Shown here in pieces: positions 23,399 to 30,699 of a stretch of 34,201 nucleotides of DNA; position 1 is the stretch's first letter, and each line of letters opens with the position of its first letter. This DNA comes from DATLFQ01 sp035540915 (GTDB lineage: Bacteria > Actinomycetota > Acidimicrobiia > Acidimicrobiales > GCA-2861595), in NCBI GenBank assembly GCA_035540915.1, contig DATLFQ010000033.1, positions 1 through 34,201 of the forward strand. Direction: 5' to 3'. Position numbers and translations under genes: made by a program. The notes under the pieces are model-generated. The model was given only the letters and a program-made list of their open reading frames with translations, ran no database searches and was not told the DNA's origin.

Positions 23399-24738
23399 GC
23401 GCCGGGTGCCTGGCGGGCGGCACCGCGGGCGATGACGGTGCCGTCCGCGGTGGCGATCCAGTAGCCGTCGCCACGAGCCGTGCGGACCACAGCTACCGCC
23501 GGTGTGGCCAGTGGCCGGTCGGCCGCCGAGCCGAAGAACCCGGCCCGGCCGAAGTTGAAGATTCCGCCGTCGGCCGCCACCAGCCAGTAGCCCTGGCCGT
23601 CGGCCGCCGCCGCCATGGCGACCACCGGTGACGCCAGCCGGATGGCGCCGGTGCTGCCGTGGAAGCGGGCGCTGCCGAACGAGAAGATCCCGCCGTCCGC
23701 CGCCACCAGCCAGTAGCCCTGGCCGTCGGGCGCCGCCGCCATCCCGACCACCGGCGACGCCAGGCGCCGGCCGCCCATGCTGCCGTGGAACCGGGCGCTG
23801 CCGAAGGCGAACACCCCGCCGTCGCCGGCCACCAGCCAGTAGCCGCGCCCGTCCGGCGTGGGCGCCATGGCCACGACGGGGGAGTTGAGCCGGAGGCTGC
23901 CGGTGCTGCCGTGGAAGGCAGCGCTTCCGAAGTTGAAGATGCCGCCGTCGCCGCCCAGCAGCCAGTAGCCGCTGCGGTCAGCCGTCGACGCCGCCCCGAC
24001 CACGACCCAGTTGAGGGGGACGGCGTCCAGCGATCCGGCGCTGCGGGCGCTGCCCTGCGGCCGCACCGCCCCCAGCCCGCTCACGGTCGCGTAGCCCAGC
24101 TCGTCGGCCGCGGGCAGCAGGCCGACCACGTCGGCCACCACCGGGTCGCCGCCGGCCGTCCCTCCGTCGCCCACCCACTCCCAGTGCCACGGCTCCGGGC
24201 AGGCACTTCCGCCGGGGCGGGCGAACGCCGGTTGGTTCCAGCCCAGTCGCCCGGCGTTGGCCGCCAGCCAGCGGTACGCCGGCGACGAGAACGTCAGCGG
24301 GCCGGCGGTCGAGAAGTCGACCGCCTTGCCCCAGCCGTGCATGGACGTGCCTCGCGGCCGGCCGTCCGGCTGGGGTTGCGGTGCCGCCGCGCAGGCGCTG
24401 TTGCCGCGCGCGCTCCACGAGGACGCCACCGCCAGCTGGCCGCTGAGCGGGCGGTAGCAGTCGCGGGCGCCGAGCGGCACGCCCGATCCCGAAGCCAGCC
24501 GGAACAGCAGCGCCACGCTGGGCCCGGCCTCCCGGGCCACCCGGCATCCGGGCGCCGCCATGATCAGCCGTGCCCCGGGCACGTGGCCGTTCTCGGTGCC
24601 GGCCAGCGCGGTGGGGCGGTTCCCGGGCTCGACGGCGGGCACGCCGCCGGCCGGCGGCGCGGCAACGCTCACCAGTGCGGCGGAGGCGACCACCGCCAGG
24701 CCGACGCGGCGGAGCCGGAATGCGGGCTGGAACGGCAC
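23395..24738 (-). CDS. Secreted M15 (VanY-type) D-Ala-D-Ala carboxypeptidase with GYWLVA repeats
   Basis: The 447-residue protein has a signal peptide (RLRR, then VGLAVVASAALVSVAAPPAGG, about residues 8-32). The M15B peptidase domain follows, with zinc ligands His134 and Asp141 in SMHGWGKAVD and His185 in EPWHWEW, so a peptidoglycan carboxypeptidase is likely. The C-terminal part has four full 42-residue repeats starting GYWLVAxDGGIFxFGsAxFhGS and a degenerate fifth, probably a beta-propeller-like or wall-binding module. GTG 24738 lies 6 nt after a TTCAAT hexamer and gives a proper signal peptide. Repeats of this kind are frequent in exported proteins of Acidimicrobiia (from memory). Confidence 0.88.
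   Translation of the reverse strand: MPFQPAFRLRRVGLAVVASAALVSVAAPPAGGVPAVEPGNRPTALAGTENGHVPGARLIMAAPGCRVAREAGPSVALLFRLASGSGVPLGARDCYRPLSGQLAVASSWSARGNSACAAAPQPQPDGRPRGTSMHGWGKAVDFSTAGPLTFSSPAYRWLAANAGRLGWNQPAFARPGGSACPEPWHWEWVGDGGTAGGDPVVADVVGLLPAADELGYATVSGLGAVRPQGSARSAGSLDAVPLNWVVVGAASTADRSGYWLLGGDGGIFNFGSAAFHGSTGSLRLNSPVVAMAPTPDGRGYWLVAGDGGVFAFGSARFHGSMGGRRLASPVVGMAAAPDGQGYWLVAADGGIFSFGSARFHGSTGAIRLASPVVAMAAAADGQGYWLVAADGGIFNFGRAGFFGSAADRPLATPAVAVVRTARGDGYWIATADGTVIARGAARQAPGA
23467..23970 (-). repeat. Four 126-bp coding repeats in the M15 peptidase gene
   Basis: Four in-frame 42-codon units encode GYWL(L/V)-x-DGG-(I/V)-F-x-FG-x-A-x-F-x-GS followed by about 20 residues with SPVVAM. Units 2 and 3 are the most alike. 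A degenerate fifth unit (DGYWIATADGTVI) continues to the stop. Confidence 0.85.
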
Positions 24739-24744
24739 GGAGCG

Positions 24745-24750
24745 ATTGAA
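24745..24750 (-). promoter_or_regulatory. Candidate leaderless -10 box of the M15 peptidase gene
   Basis: TTCAAT on the minus strand, 6 nt before GTG 24738. It departs from TAnnnT at position 2 but keeps the common spacing. Confidence 0.35.
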
Positions 24751-24898
24751 CCACCTCGGCGGTTCCGGGCCGTGACATCGGGCACATCGGCGGGCGGAGG
24801 CCCGGCACTCGGCCGACCGGAAAGGAGATGGCGGCACAGATGTCGAACTAGTGCCCGGTCCCATTCCCGTGACCGGCCGACACTGGGGGCACGAAGCA

Positions 24899-25240
24899 AT
24901 GGAAGTACTCAAGGTCAGCAGCAAGTCGAACCCGAACTCGTGTGCCGGCGCGCTGGCCGGCGTCATCCGGGCCAACGGCGCCGTGGAGGTGCAGGTGGTC
25001 GGGGCCGGCGCCCTCAACCAGGCGGTCAAGGCGGTGGCCATCGCCCGGGGGTTCCTGGCGCCGTCGGGCGTGGACCTGGTCTGCGTGCCCACGTTCGCCG
25101 ACATCGAGATCGACGGCCAGAGCCGCACCGCCATCCGGCTGTTGGTCGAGGACCGCGAGCGCCGTGTCCCCCAGCCGCTCGACCTGCGCACGACGGTGGA
25201 CGCCCGGCCGGCCCGGGACCTCGCCGCGTCCTCCCTCTAG
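24899..25240 (+). CDS. SpoVS-like (stage V sporulation protein S) family protein
   Basis: SpoVS proteins are small Alba-like, probably nucleic-acid-binding regulators, known from Bacillus sporulation but also found in non-sporulating lineages. The first 86 residues match well: MEVLKVSSKSNPNSCAGALAG, then GAGALNQAVKAVAIARGFLAPSGVDL, then PTFADIEIDGQSRTAIRL. About 27 extra residues follow (RRVPQPLDLRTTV...), longer than the usual family length of about 86. ATG 24899 fits the family N-terminus; GGGGG 7 nt upstream of the ATG is a weak ribosome site. It stands alone between a divergent peptidase and the zinc-finger gene. Its role here is unknown. Confidence 0.88.
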   Translation: MEVLKVSSKSNPNSCAGALAGVIRANGAVEVQVVGAGALNQAVKAVAIARGFLAPSGVDLVCVPTFADIEIDGQSRTAIRLLVEDRERRVPQPLDLRTTVDARPARDLAASSL

Positions 25241-25309
25241 CGGGAGGCCACTCTCAGGGTCCGGCTCCAGATCTAGGTGCGCCTTTACGTGCGGTGGTCG
25301 ACCGGCTCT

Positions 25310-25322
25310 GGCACGCTGTGCC
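25310..25322. promoter_or_regulatory. Inverted repeat upstream of the B-box protein gene
   Basis: GGCAC-GCT-GTGCC, flanked at equal distances by CCGG on both sides (25302-25330). It includes CACGCT, a possible -10. It is a candidate operator or leader hairpin 24 nt before the start codon. Nothing else is recognised in the 106-nt gap after the SpoVS-like gene. Confidence 0.3.
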
Positions 25323-25346
25323 GGGACCGGGCCGGCAGGGAGGGCG

Positions 25347-26165
25347 ATGGAGAACAGGACGGCGACGCTCGTCTGTGAGCGCCACGGCAACGCCACCCCG
25401 CTCACCTGCGTCCGGTGCCAGGCGCCCATCTGCTGGGGCTGTCTCGTCGAGACCGATGTCGGTTTCATGTGCGAGCGCCACGGGGGCCGGGCCCGCCGGC
25501 CCCAGACGCTGCCGGCGGTCCGGCGCGAGCGCCTCGTCCTGGGCGCCGGCTCGGTGGTCGTCGGCGTCCTCCTGCTCTTCGCCGTTACGCGGCTCAACGC
25601 CAGCGGCGACGGCCCGCCCGCGCCCCAGCCGGTCGTCTACCAGGTGTTGCCGGACCTGCCGTTCAACGCCGGCTTCGAGGGGGGCAGCGGACCGTCGGGG
25701 GTGCCGGTCGGGTGGGAGATCCGCGGCGGCGACGTCGGGGTCCTCGACGCCGAGATCACCCACAGCGGCGCGGCGAGCGGGCGGTTGCGCGCGGCGGAGG
25801 GCGACCTCGAGCGGCGCCGCACCCCTCCCGGCATGTATAGCTGCTTCGGGGCCGAGCCCGTGGCCGGCAGGACCCTCCGGCTGCGAGCGTTCGTCCGCTC
25901 CGAGGACGCCACCGGATCGCTCACCGGCCTGGTGATCGAGGTGTTCGGGCGCGGCCCCGGCGGGCGGTCGGAGTTGCTCGCCGCCGGAACCATGCGGTCG
26001 TTCCCCATCTCGGGCACCACCGGCTGGGAGCAGCACAACGTGCAGGTGCCCGTGGCCAAGGTGGCCGAGCGGGTGTGCGTCGGGGCGGTGATCACCGGCC
26101 GCGGGACCCTGTGGATCGACGACCTGGGCCTGGAGCACAGCGTCGGAGGTCCGGCGCTGCCCTGA
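25347..26165 (+). CDS. B-box-type zinc-finger membrane protein with extracytoplasmic jelly-roll-like domain
   Basis: The 272-residue protein has an N-terminal B-box-like zinc finger with ordered ligands Cys10, His13, Cys21, Cys24, Cys29, Cys32, Cys42 and His45, then a basic stretch (RRERL). One transmembrane helix follows at about 64-81 (VLGAGSVVVGVLLLFAV), and then a C-terminal domain of about 180 residues. The latter resembles carbohydrate-binding beta-sandwiches: NAGFEGG, PVGWEI, HSGAASGRLR, LRLRAFVRSED, TTGWEQHNVQVPV, GTLWIDDLGLE. The topology would place the zinc finger in the cytosol and the sandwich outside. ATG 25347 has AGGGAGG just upstream. The ligand of the outer domain is unknown. 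Confidence 0.8.
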   Translation: MENRTATLVCERHGNATPLTCVRCQAPICWGCLVETDVGFMCERHGGRARRPQTLPAVRRERLVLGAGSVVVGVLLLFAVTRLNASGDGPPAPQPVVYQVLPDLPFNAGFEGGSGPSGVPVGWEIRGGDVGVLDAEITHSGAASGRLRAAEGDLERRRTPPGMYSCFGAEPVAGRTLRLRAFVRSEDATGSLTGLVIEVFGRGPGGRSELLAAGTMRSFPISGTTGWEQHNVQVPVAKVAERVCVGAVITGRGTLWIDDLGLEHSVGGPALP

Positions 26166-26182
26166 GGGCCGGGCGGCTGGGC

Positions 26183-26188
26183 CACAAT
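26183..26188 (+). promoter_or_regulatory. Candidate leaderless -10 box of miaB
   Basis: CACAAT, 7 nt before ATG 26196. It overlaps an earlier in-frame ATG at 26187, so if the box is used the start must be 26196. Confidence 0.35.
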
Positions 26189-26195
26189 GCTCCCG

Positions 26196-27599
26196 ATGGA
26201 CCCCGTCACGAACCCTGGCCCGACGAACGCCGACCCGGCCCGCCGCTACCTCATCCGCACCTTCGGCTGCCAGATGAACGAGCACGACAGCCAGCGCATC
26301 GCCGGCGTGCTCGAGGCCGACGGGATGGTGCCCACCGACGACGCGGAGGCGGCCGACGTGGTGGTCCTCAACACCTGCTGCATCCGCGAGAACGCCGACA
26401 ACAAGCTCTACGGCAACCTCGGCCACCTGAAGGCGCTGAAGGAACGCCGGCCCGGCCTGCAGATCGCGGTGGGCGGGTGCCTGGCCCAGAAGGATCGCGA
26501 CCTCGTCCAGGCCCGGGCCGCCCACACCGACGTCGTGTTCGGGACCCACAACACGGCCCGGGTGGCCGACCTGCTCCGCCAGGCCCGCCAGGACGGCCCG
26601 CTCATGGAGGTGCTCGAGGAGGCCGACGGCTTCCCGTCCGCGCTGGTGGCCCGCCGCGACCAGCCGTGGGCGGCCTGGGTCACCATCCAGATCGGCTGCG
26701 ACAACTCGTGCGCCTTCTGCATCGTCCCGTCGGTGCGCGGCCGAGAGGTGAGCCGCCCGGTGGCCGACGTGGTGGCCGAGGTCGAGGCGCTGGCTGCTGC
26801 CGGCACCGTCGAGGTCACCCTGCTGGGCCAGAACGTCAACTCCTACGGGCGGGACCTCACGCGCCGGGGCCCGCTGTTCGCCGAGCTGCTGGCGGCGGTC
26901 GGTGCGGTGGACGGCATCGAGCGGGTCCGCTTCACCAGTCCCCATCCCAAGGACCTCCGCGCCGACACGATCGCCGCGATGGCGGCGACGCCGGCGGTGT
27001 GCGAGCACCTGCACCTGCCCCTGCAGTCGGGCAGCGACCGGACCCTGGCGGCCATGCACCGGGGCTACACGGCCCGCCGCTACCTCGACCGGCTGGCCGC
27101 CGCCCGGGCGGCGGTGGGCGACCTCGCCGTCACCACCGACGTGATCGTCGGCTTCCCCGGCGAGAGCGACGACGACTTCGAGGCGACGCTCGCAGTGGTG
27201 GCCGAGGCCGCCTACGACAGCGCCTATACCTTCGTCTTCTCGCCGCGGCCGGGCACCGAGGCGGCAGCCCTGACCGACCGGTTCGTGCCGCCCGAGGTGG
27301 TGGCCGACCGCTTCGAGCGGCTGCGCATCGTGGTCGAGCGCTCGGCGCTGCTGCGCCACCAGGCCCGCGTCGGCCGGGTGGAGGAGGTGCTGATCGAGGG
27401 CCCCAGCCGAAAGGACCCGACCGTGCTGACCGGCCGCACCCGCCAGAACAAGCTGGTGCACCTGCCCGGCCGGCTGGCTCCGGGGGCCTTCGCCCGGGCC
27501 CGGGTCACCGCCGCCGCCCCGCACCACCTCACCGGCGAGCTGGTCGAGGTGACCTCACCGCCCCGCCACCGCACCCGCATCCCGGTGGTCGCCTCGTAG
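26196..27599 (+). CDS. miaB: tRNA-2-methylthio-N6-isopentenyladenosine synthase MiaB
   Basis: MiaB is a radical-SAM methylthiotransferase that completes the ms2i6A37 modification begun by MiaA. The 467-residue protein shows the MTTase cluster ligands Cys25 (TFGCQMNEHDS), Cys61 (NTCCIRENA) and Cys95 (GGCLAQKD), the radical-SAM Cys168/Cys172/Cys175 (GCDNSCAFC), RFTSPHPKDL, HLPLQSGS and a C-terminal TRAM domain. The N-terminal motifs separate it from the rimO gene in this window. ATG 26187 is an alternative start three codons earlier. Its TAG stop touches miaA, so substrate-making and substrate-using enzymes are directly linked. Confidence 0.95.
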   Translation: MDPVTNPGPTNADPARRYLIRTFGCQMNEHDSQRIAGVLEADGMVPTDDAEAADVVVLNTCCIRENADNKLYGNLGHLKALKERRPGLQIAVGGCLAQKDRDLVQARAAHTDVVFGTHNTARVADLLRQARQDGPLMEVLEEADGFPSALVARRDQPWAAWVTIQIGCDNSCAFCIVPSVRGREVSRPVADVVAEVEALAAAGTVEVTLLGQNVNSYGRDLTRRGPLFAELLAAVGAVDGIERVRFTSPHPKDLRADTIAAMAATPAVCEHLHLPLQSGSDRTLAAMHRGYTARRYLDRLAAARAAVGDLAVTTDVIVGFPGESDDDFEATLAVVAEAAYDSAYTFVFSPRPGTEAAALTDRFVPPEVVADRFERLRIVVERSALLRHQARVGRVEEVLIEGPSRKDPTVLTGRTRQNKLVHLPGRLAPGAFARARVTAAAPHHLTGELVEVTSPPRHRTRIPVVAS

Positions 27600-28525
27600 T
27601 CCGCCACCTGGCCCTCGTCGGCCCGACCGCGTCGGGCAAGTCGGCCCTGGCCCTGGAGGTGGCCCGGCGGCTGCCGGGACCGCCGGTGGAGCTCGTGTCG
27701 GTCGACTCCATGCAGGTGTACCGGGGGATGGACATCGGGACGGCCAAGCCGTCGGCCGCCGAGCGGGCCGAGGTCCGCCACCACCTGATCGACCTGGTCG
27801 ACCCGGCCGAGGACTTCTCGCTGGCCCGATTCCAGGCCGAGGCCGCCGCCGCGGTGGCCGACATCGAGACCCGCGGGGGACGGGCCCTGCTGGTGGGCGG
27901 CACCGGCCTGTACCTGCGGGCGGTGGTCGACGGGCTGTCGGTGCCGGGTTCCTGGCCCGGGATCCGGGCCGCGCTGGAGGCCGACCCCGATACGGCCGCG
28001 CTGCACCGCCGCCTGGCCGAGCTGGACCCGGCCGCGGCCGCCCGCATGACGCCGGGCAACCGCCGCCGGGTGGTCCGGGCGCTCGAGGTCACCATCGGGT
28101 CGGGCCGCCCGTTCTCGTCGTACGGGTCCGGGCTGGCGAGCTACGGGCCGACCCGCTTCGCCATGGCCGGCGTGTGGCTGCCCCGTCCCGTGGTCGCGGC
28201 CCGCATCCGAGCCCGGGTGGCGGCGATGGTGGCCGGCGGTCTGGTGGCCGAGACGGCGGCGTTGGCCGCCCGGCCCGGCGGCCTGTCCCGCACCGCCGCT
28301 CAGGCCCTCGGCTACCGTGAAGTGCTGGCCTCCCTGTCCGGTGGCCCGGCGCTGGACGAGGCGGTCGAGCTGACCGTCCGCCGCACTCGCTCCTTCGCCC
28401 GGCGCCAGCGGGTCTGGTTCCGGCGCGACCCGCGCATCGCCTGGTACGGCGCGGTCGACAACCCGCTCGCCGTGCTGCCGGCCCTGCTGGGAGACTGGTC
28501 CTCACCGTGCCCCGAACCACTGTGA
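27599..28525 (+). CDS. miaA: tRNA dimethylallyltransferase MiaA, start codon non-canonical
   Basis: MiaA transfers a dimethylallyl group to A37 of tRNAs reading UNN codons. The product of about 305-308 residues has the P-loop GPTASGKS near the N-terminus, DSMQVYRGMDIGTAKP, HHLIDLVDP, GGTGLYLRAVVDGL and the C-terminal RRTRSFARRQRVWFRRDPRI. No ATG, GTG or TTG occurs in frame close to the P-loop. The codon at the expected place, overlapping the miaB stop by one base (TAGTC), is GTC at 27599; CTG at 27608 is the next candidate. A single C-to-G difference would give the common TAGTG junction. The end overlaps dapF as GTGA. Confidence 0.88.
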   Translation, partial: VRHLALVGPTASGKSALALEVARRLPGPPVELVSVDSMQVYRGMDIGTAKPSAAERAEVRHHLIDLVDPAEDFSLARFQAEAAAAVADIETRGGRALLVGGTGLYLRAVVDGLSVPGSWPGIRAALEADPDTAALHRRLAELDPAAAARMTPGNRRRVVRALEVTIGSGRPFSSYGSGLASYGPTRFAMAGVWLPRPVVAARIRARVAAMVAGGLVAETAALAARPGGLSRTAAQALGYREVLASLSGGPALDEAVELTVRRTRSFARRQRVWFRRDPRIAWYGAVDNPLAVLPALLGDWSSPCPEPL

Positions 28526-28543
28526 ACCGGACCACTGTGAACC
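28514..28543 (+). repeat. 15-bp tandem duplication across the miaA-dapF junction
   Basis: GAACCACTGTGAACC (28514-28528) is followed by GGACCACTGTGAACC (28529-28543), 14 of 15 bases identical. Each copy contains a GTG codon in the dapF frame and a TGA in the miaA frame. The duplication adds RTTVN to the dapF reading frame. Confidence 0.9.
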
Positions 28544-29349
28544 TCACCAAGCACCACGGTCTGGGCAACGACTTCCTCGTGCTCGTCGACCTCGACGGCC
28601 GCCAGCCGCTCGGCGCCGAGGCCGCCCGCGCGCTGTGCGACCGCCGCCGGGGCGTGGGCGCCGACGGCGTCATCCGGGTGGTCGCCGGAACCGGCGGCGC
28701 CGACGTCAGCATGGAGCTGCGCAACGCCGACGGCAGCGTGGCCGAGACGAGCGGCAACGGCCTGCGCTGCCTGGCCCAGGCGGTGGTCGAGGCCGGGGTC
28801 GTGGCCGGGCCCAACCTGGCTGTCGCCACCGGCGCCGGGCTCCGTCGCCTCACCGTCCGGCGGACCGACGACCCGGCCACCATGGAGGTCAGCGTGGACA
28901 TGGGGGCGGCCACCCTCGGCCCGGACCAGCCCCAGGCGGCACCCGGCCGGGGCATGCGGACCGTGGACCTGGGCAACCCGCACCTGGTGCTGTGGGGCCC
29001 GTCCTTCGTCACCGAGGACGTGGTCGGCCTCGGCCCCCGGGTCCAGGCCCACCACCCGGGCGGGGTCAACGTCGAGTTCGTCACGCTGGGCCCCGGTCCC
29101 GACGAGCTGACCGTGCGCATCTGGGAGCGGGGCGTCGGCGAGACCCAGGCCTGCGGGTCCGGCGCGTGCGCGGCGGTCGCCGCGGCCCACAGCTGGGACC
29201 TGGTCGGCCCCCGGGTCACGGTGCACCAGCCGGGCGGCGACGCCTTCGTGGAGCTGCGGGGGGACACAGTCGTGCTCACCGGCCCGGCCGTGCGGGTCGC
29301 CCGGGTCGAGGCCGAGGTCGACGTCGAGGTGGGATCGGGGCCGGCGTGA
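28522..29349 (+). CDS. dapF: Diaminopimelate epimerase
   Basis: DapF converts LL- to meso-diaminopimelate, the form used in peptidoglycan and by LysA. The 275-residue protein has both catalytic cysteines, Cys83 (NADGSVAETSGNGLRC) and Cys211 (ERGVGETQACGSGACA), plus the N-terminal KHHGLGNDFLVL. Three in-frame GTG codons (28507, 28522, 28537) compete; 28522 is chosen because it overlaps the miaA TGA as GTGA. 28537 would give the most typical N-terminus, and exists because of a 15-bp duplication. The stop overlaps hflX as GTGA. Confidence 0.95.
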   Translation: MNRTTVNLTKHHGLGNDFLVLVDLDGRQPLGAEAARALCDRRRGVGADGVIRVVAGTGGADVSMELRNADGSVAETSGNGLRCLAQAVVEAGVVAGPNLAVATGAGLRRLTVRRTDDPATMEVSVDMGAATLGPDQPQAAPGRGMRTVDLGNPHLVLWGPSFVTEDVVGLGPRVQAHHPGGVNVEFVTLGPGPDELTVRIWERGVGETQACGSGACAAVAAAHSWDLVGPRVTVHQPGGDAFVELRGDTVVLTGPAVRVARVEAEVDVEVGSGPA

Positions 29350-30635
29350 GCTCGCAGACCCCCCTCATCGAGCGCACCTTCCGGGAGCGCATCATCCTGG
29401 TCGGCGTCGCCTTCGCCGGCACGTCGATGGAGGAGGTGGAGGCCCACCTGGACGAGCTCGCCCTGCTGGTGGCCACCGCCGGTGCCGACGTGGTCGGCCG
29501 CGTCGTCCAGCGCCGGGCGGCGCCCGACCCGGCGACGTTCATCGGCAAGGGAAAGGCGGCCGAGCTGGCCGAGCTGTCCCGGGACCTGGACTCCGACACC
29601 ACGGTCTTCGACGACGAGCTGAGCCCGGCGCAGCAGCGCAACCTGGAGAAGATCCTCGGGCGCACGGCCATCGACCGCACCGCGGTGATCCTCGACATCT
29701 TCGGCCAGAACGCCTCGACGCTGGAGGGCAAGGCACAGGTCGAGCTGGCCCTGCTGCGCTACCGGCTCCCGCGGCTGCGGGGCAAGGGGACCGCGCTGTC
29801 GCAGCAGGCCGGCGGCGGCGGCATCGGCAGCCGCACGCGCGGACCCGGCGAGACCCAGCTCGAGGTGGACCGCCGGCGCCTGCTGCGGCGGATGAGCCGG
29901 CTGGAGACCGAGCTGAAGCAGCTGACCGCCACCCGCCGGGTCCAGCGCAAGGCCCGGGGCCGCGGGCGGCTGTCGACGGTGTCGCTGGTCGGCTACACCA
30001 ACGCCGGCAAGTCCAGCCTGCTCAACCGCCTGACCGACGCCGGGGTGCTGGTGGAGGACCGGCTGTTCGCCACCTTGGACCCCCGCACCCGCCGTCTGGA
30101 GCTGCCGGGCGGCGAGCCCGTCCTGGTGTCGGACACGGTGGGCTTCGTCCGCAAGCTGCCCCACCAGCTGGTACAGGCGTTCCGGTCCACGCTGGAGGTG
30201 GTGGCCGAGTCGGACCTGCTGGTCCACGTCGTCGACGCGTCGGCGGCCGACCCGGACCAGCAGGTCGACGCGGTGCGGACGGTCCTGGAGGAGATCGGCG
30301 CCGACCGGGTCCCCGAGCTGGTGGTCTTCAACAAGAGCGACCGGGCGCCGAGCGCCAACCGGCTGGTGGCCGACCATCCCGGCTCGCTGGCCGTCTCGGC
30401 GCTGAAAGGTGACGGCGTCGACGAGCTGCTGGCGGCCGTCGGCGACCGGCTGCGGGCGGCGTCGGGCGTGGTCGAGCTGCTCGTCCCGTTCGAGCGGGGC
30501 GACGTGGTGGCCGCCGTTCACCGGGAGGGCGAGGTGCTGACCGAGCAGCACACCGACGCCGGCACCCGCCTCCAGGCGCGCCTCGACGGCGCCGGTACCG
30601 CCCGCTTCTCCCCCTTCCGGGTCCACCCCCGATGA
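29346..30635 (+). CDS. hflX: GTPase HflX
   Basis: HflX is a ribosome-binding GTPase that splits stalled 70S ribosomes, especially under heat or antibiotic stress. The 429-residue protein has the N-terminal HflX domain (FIGKGKAAEL, FDDELSPAQQRNLE, RTAVILDIFGQNASTLEGKAQVELA), the Gly-rich GGGGIGSRTRGPGETQLE (about residues 156-173), G1 GYTNAGKS (216-223), G3 DTVGFVRKLP and G4 NKSD. GTG 29346 overlaps the dapF stop as GTGA. Two tandem hairpins start four bases after its stop, suggesting the end of the miaB-miaA-dapF-hflX transcript. Confidence 0.96.
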   Translation: MSSQTPLIERTFRERIILVGVAFAGTSMEEVEAHLDELALLVATAGADVVGRVVQRRAAPDPATFIGKGKAAELAELSRDLDSDTTVFDDELSPAQQRNLEKILGRTAIDRTAVILDIFGQNASTLEGKAQVELALLRYRLPRLRGKGTALSQQAGGGGIGSRTRGPGETQLEVDRRRLLRRMSRLETELKQLTATRRVQRKARGRGRLSTVSLVGYTNAGKSSLLNRLTDAGVLVEDRLFATLDPRTRRLELPGGEPVLVSDTVGFVRKLPHQLVQAFRSTLEVVAESDLLVHVVDASAADPDQQVDAVRTVLEEIGADRVPELVVFNKSDRAPSANRLVADHPGSLAVSALKGDGVDELLAAVGDRLRAASGVVELLVPFERGDVVAAVHREGEVLTEQHTDAGTRLQARLDGAGTARFSPFRVHPR

Positions 30636-30639
30636 CCCC

Positions 30640-30686
30640 GCACCGGCGAACTCGGTGCCATATCGCGCGCCAGGACGCGCGATATG
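30640..30686. terminator. Two tandem hairpins after hflX
   Basis: The first hairpin is GCACCG (30640-30645)/CGGTGC (30653-30658). Directly abutting it is an 11-bp perfect stem, CATATCGCGCG (30659-30669)/CGCGCGATATG (30676-30686), with loop CCAGGA. The second is unusually AT-containing for this region. They lie between the hflX stop and the dapC start (30700), so they may terminate transcription, stabilise the 3' end or act as an operator for dapC. No U-tract. Confidence 0.6.
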
Positions 30687-30699
30687 CAGGCCGGTTCGG

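Noticed and set aside
23467..23970. Regular 126-bp repeats that might suggest a CRISPR or satellite array
   Set aside because: They are in-frame coding repeats (GYWLVA units) with no short repeat/unique spacer layout and no cas genes.
24822..24853. AAAGGAG followed by short ATG frames upstream of the SpoVS-like gene
   Set aside because: The ATG abuts the ribosome-site-like sequence with no spacing and the frame stops after seven codons; no evidence for a leader peptide.
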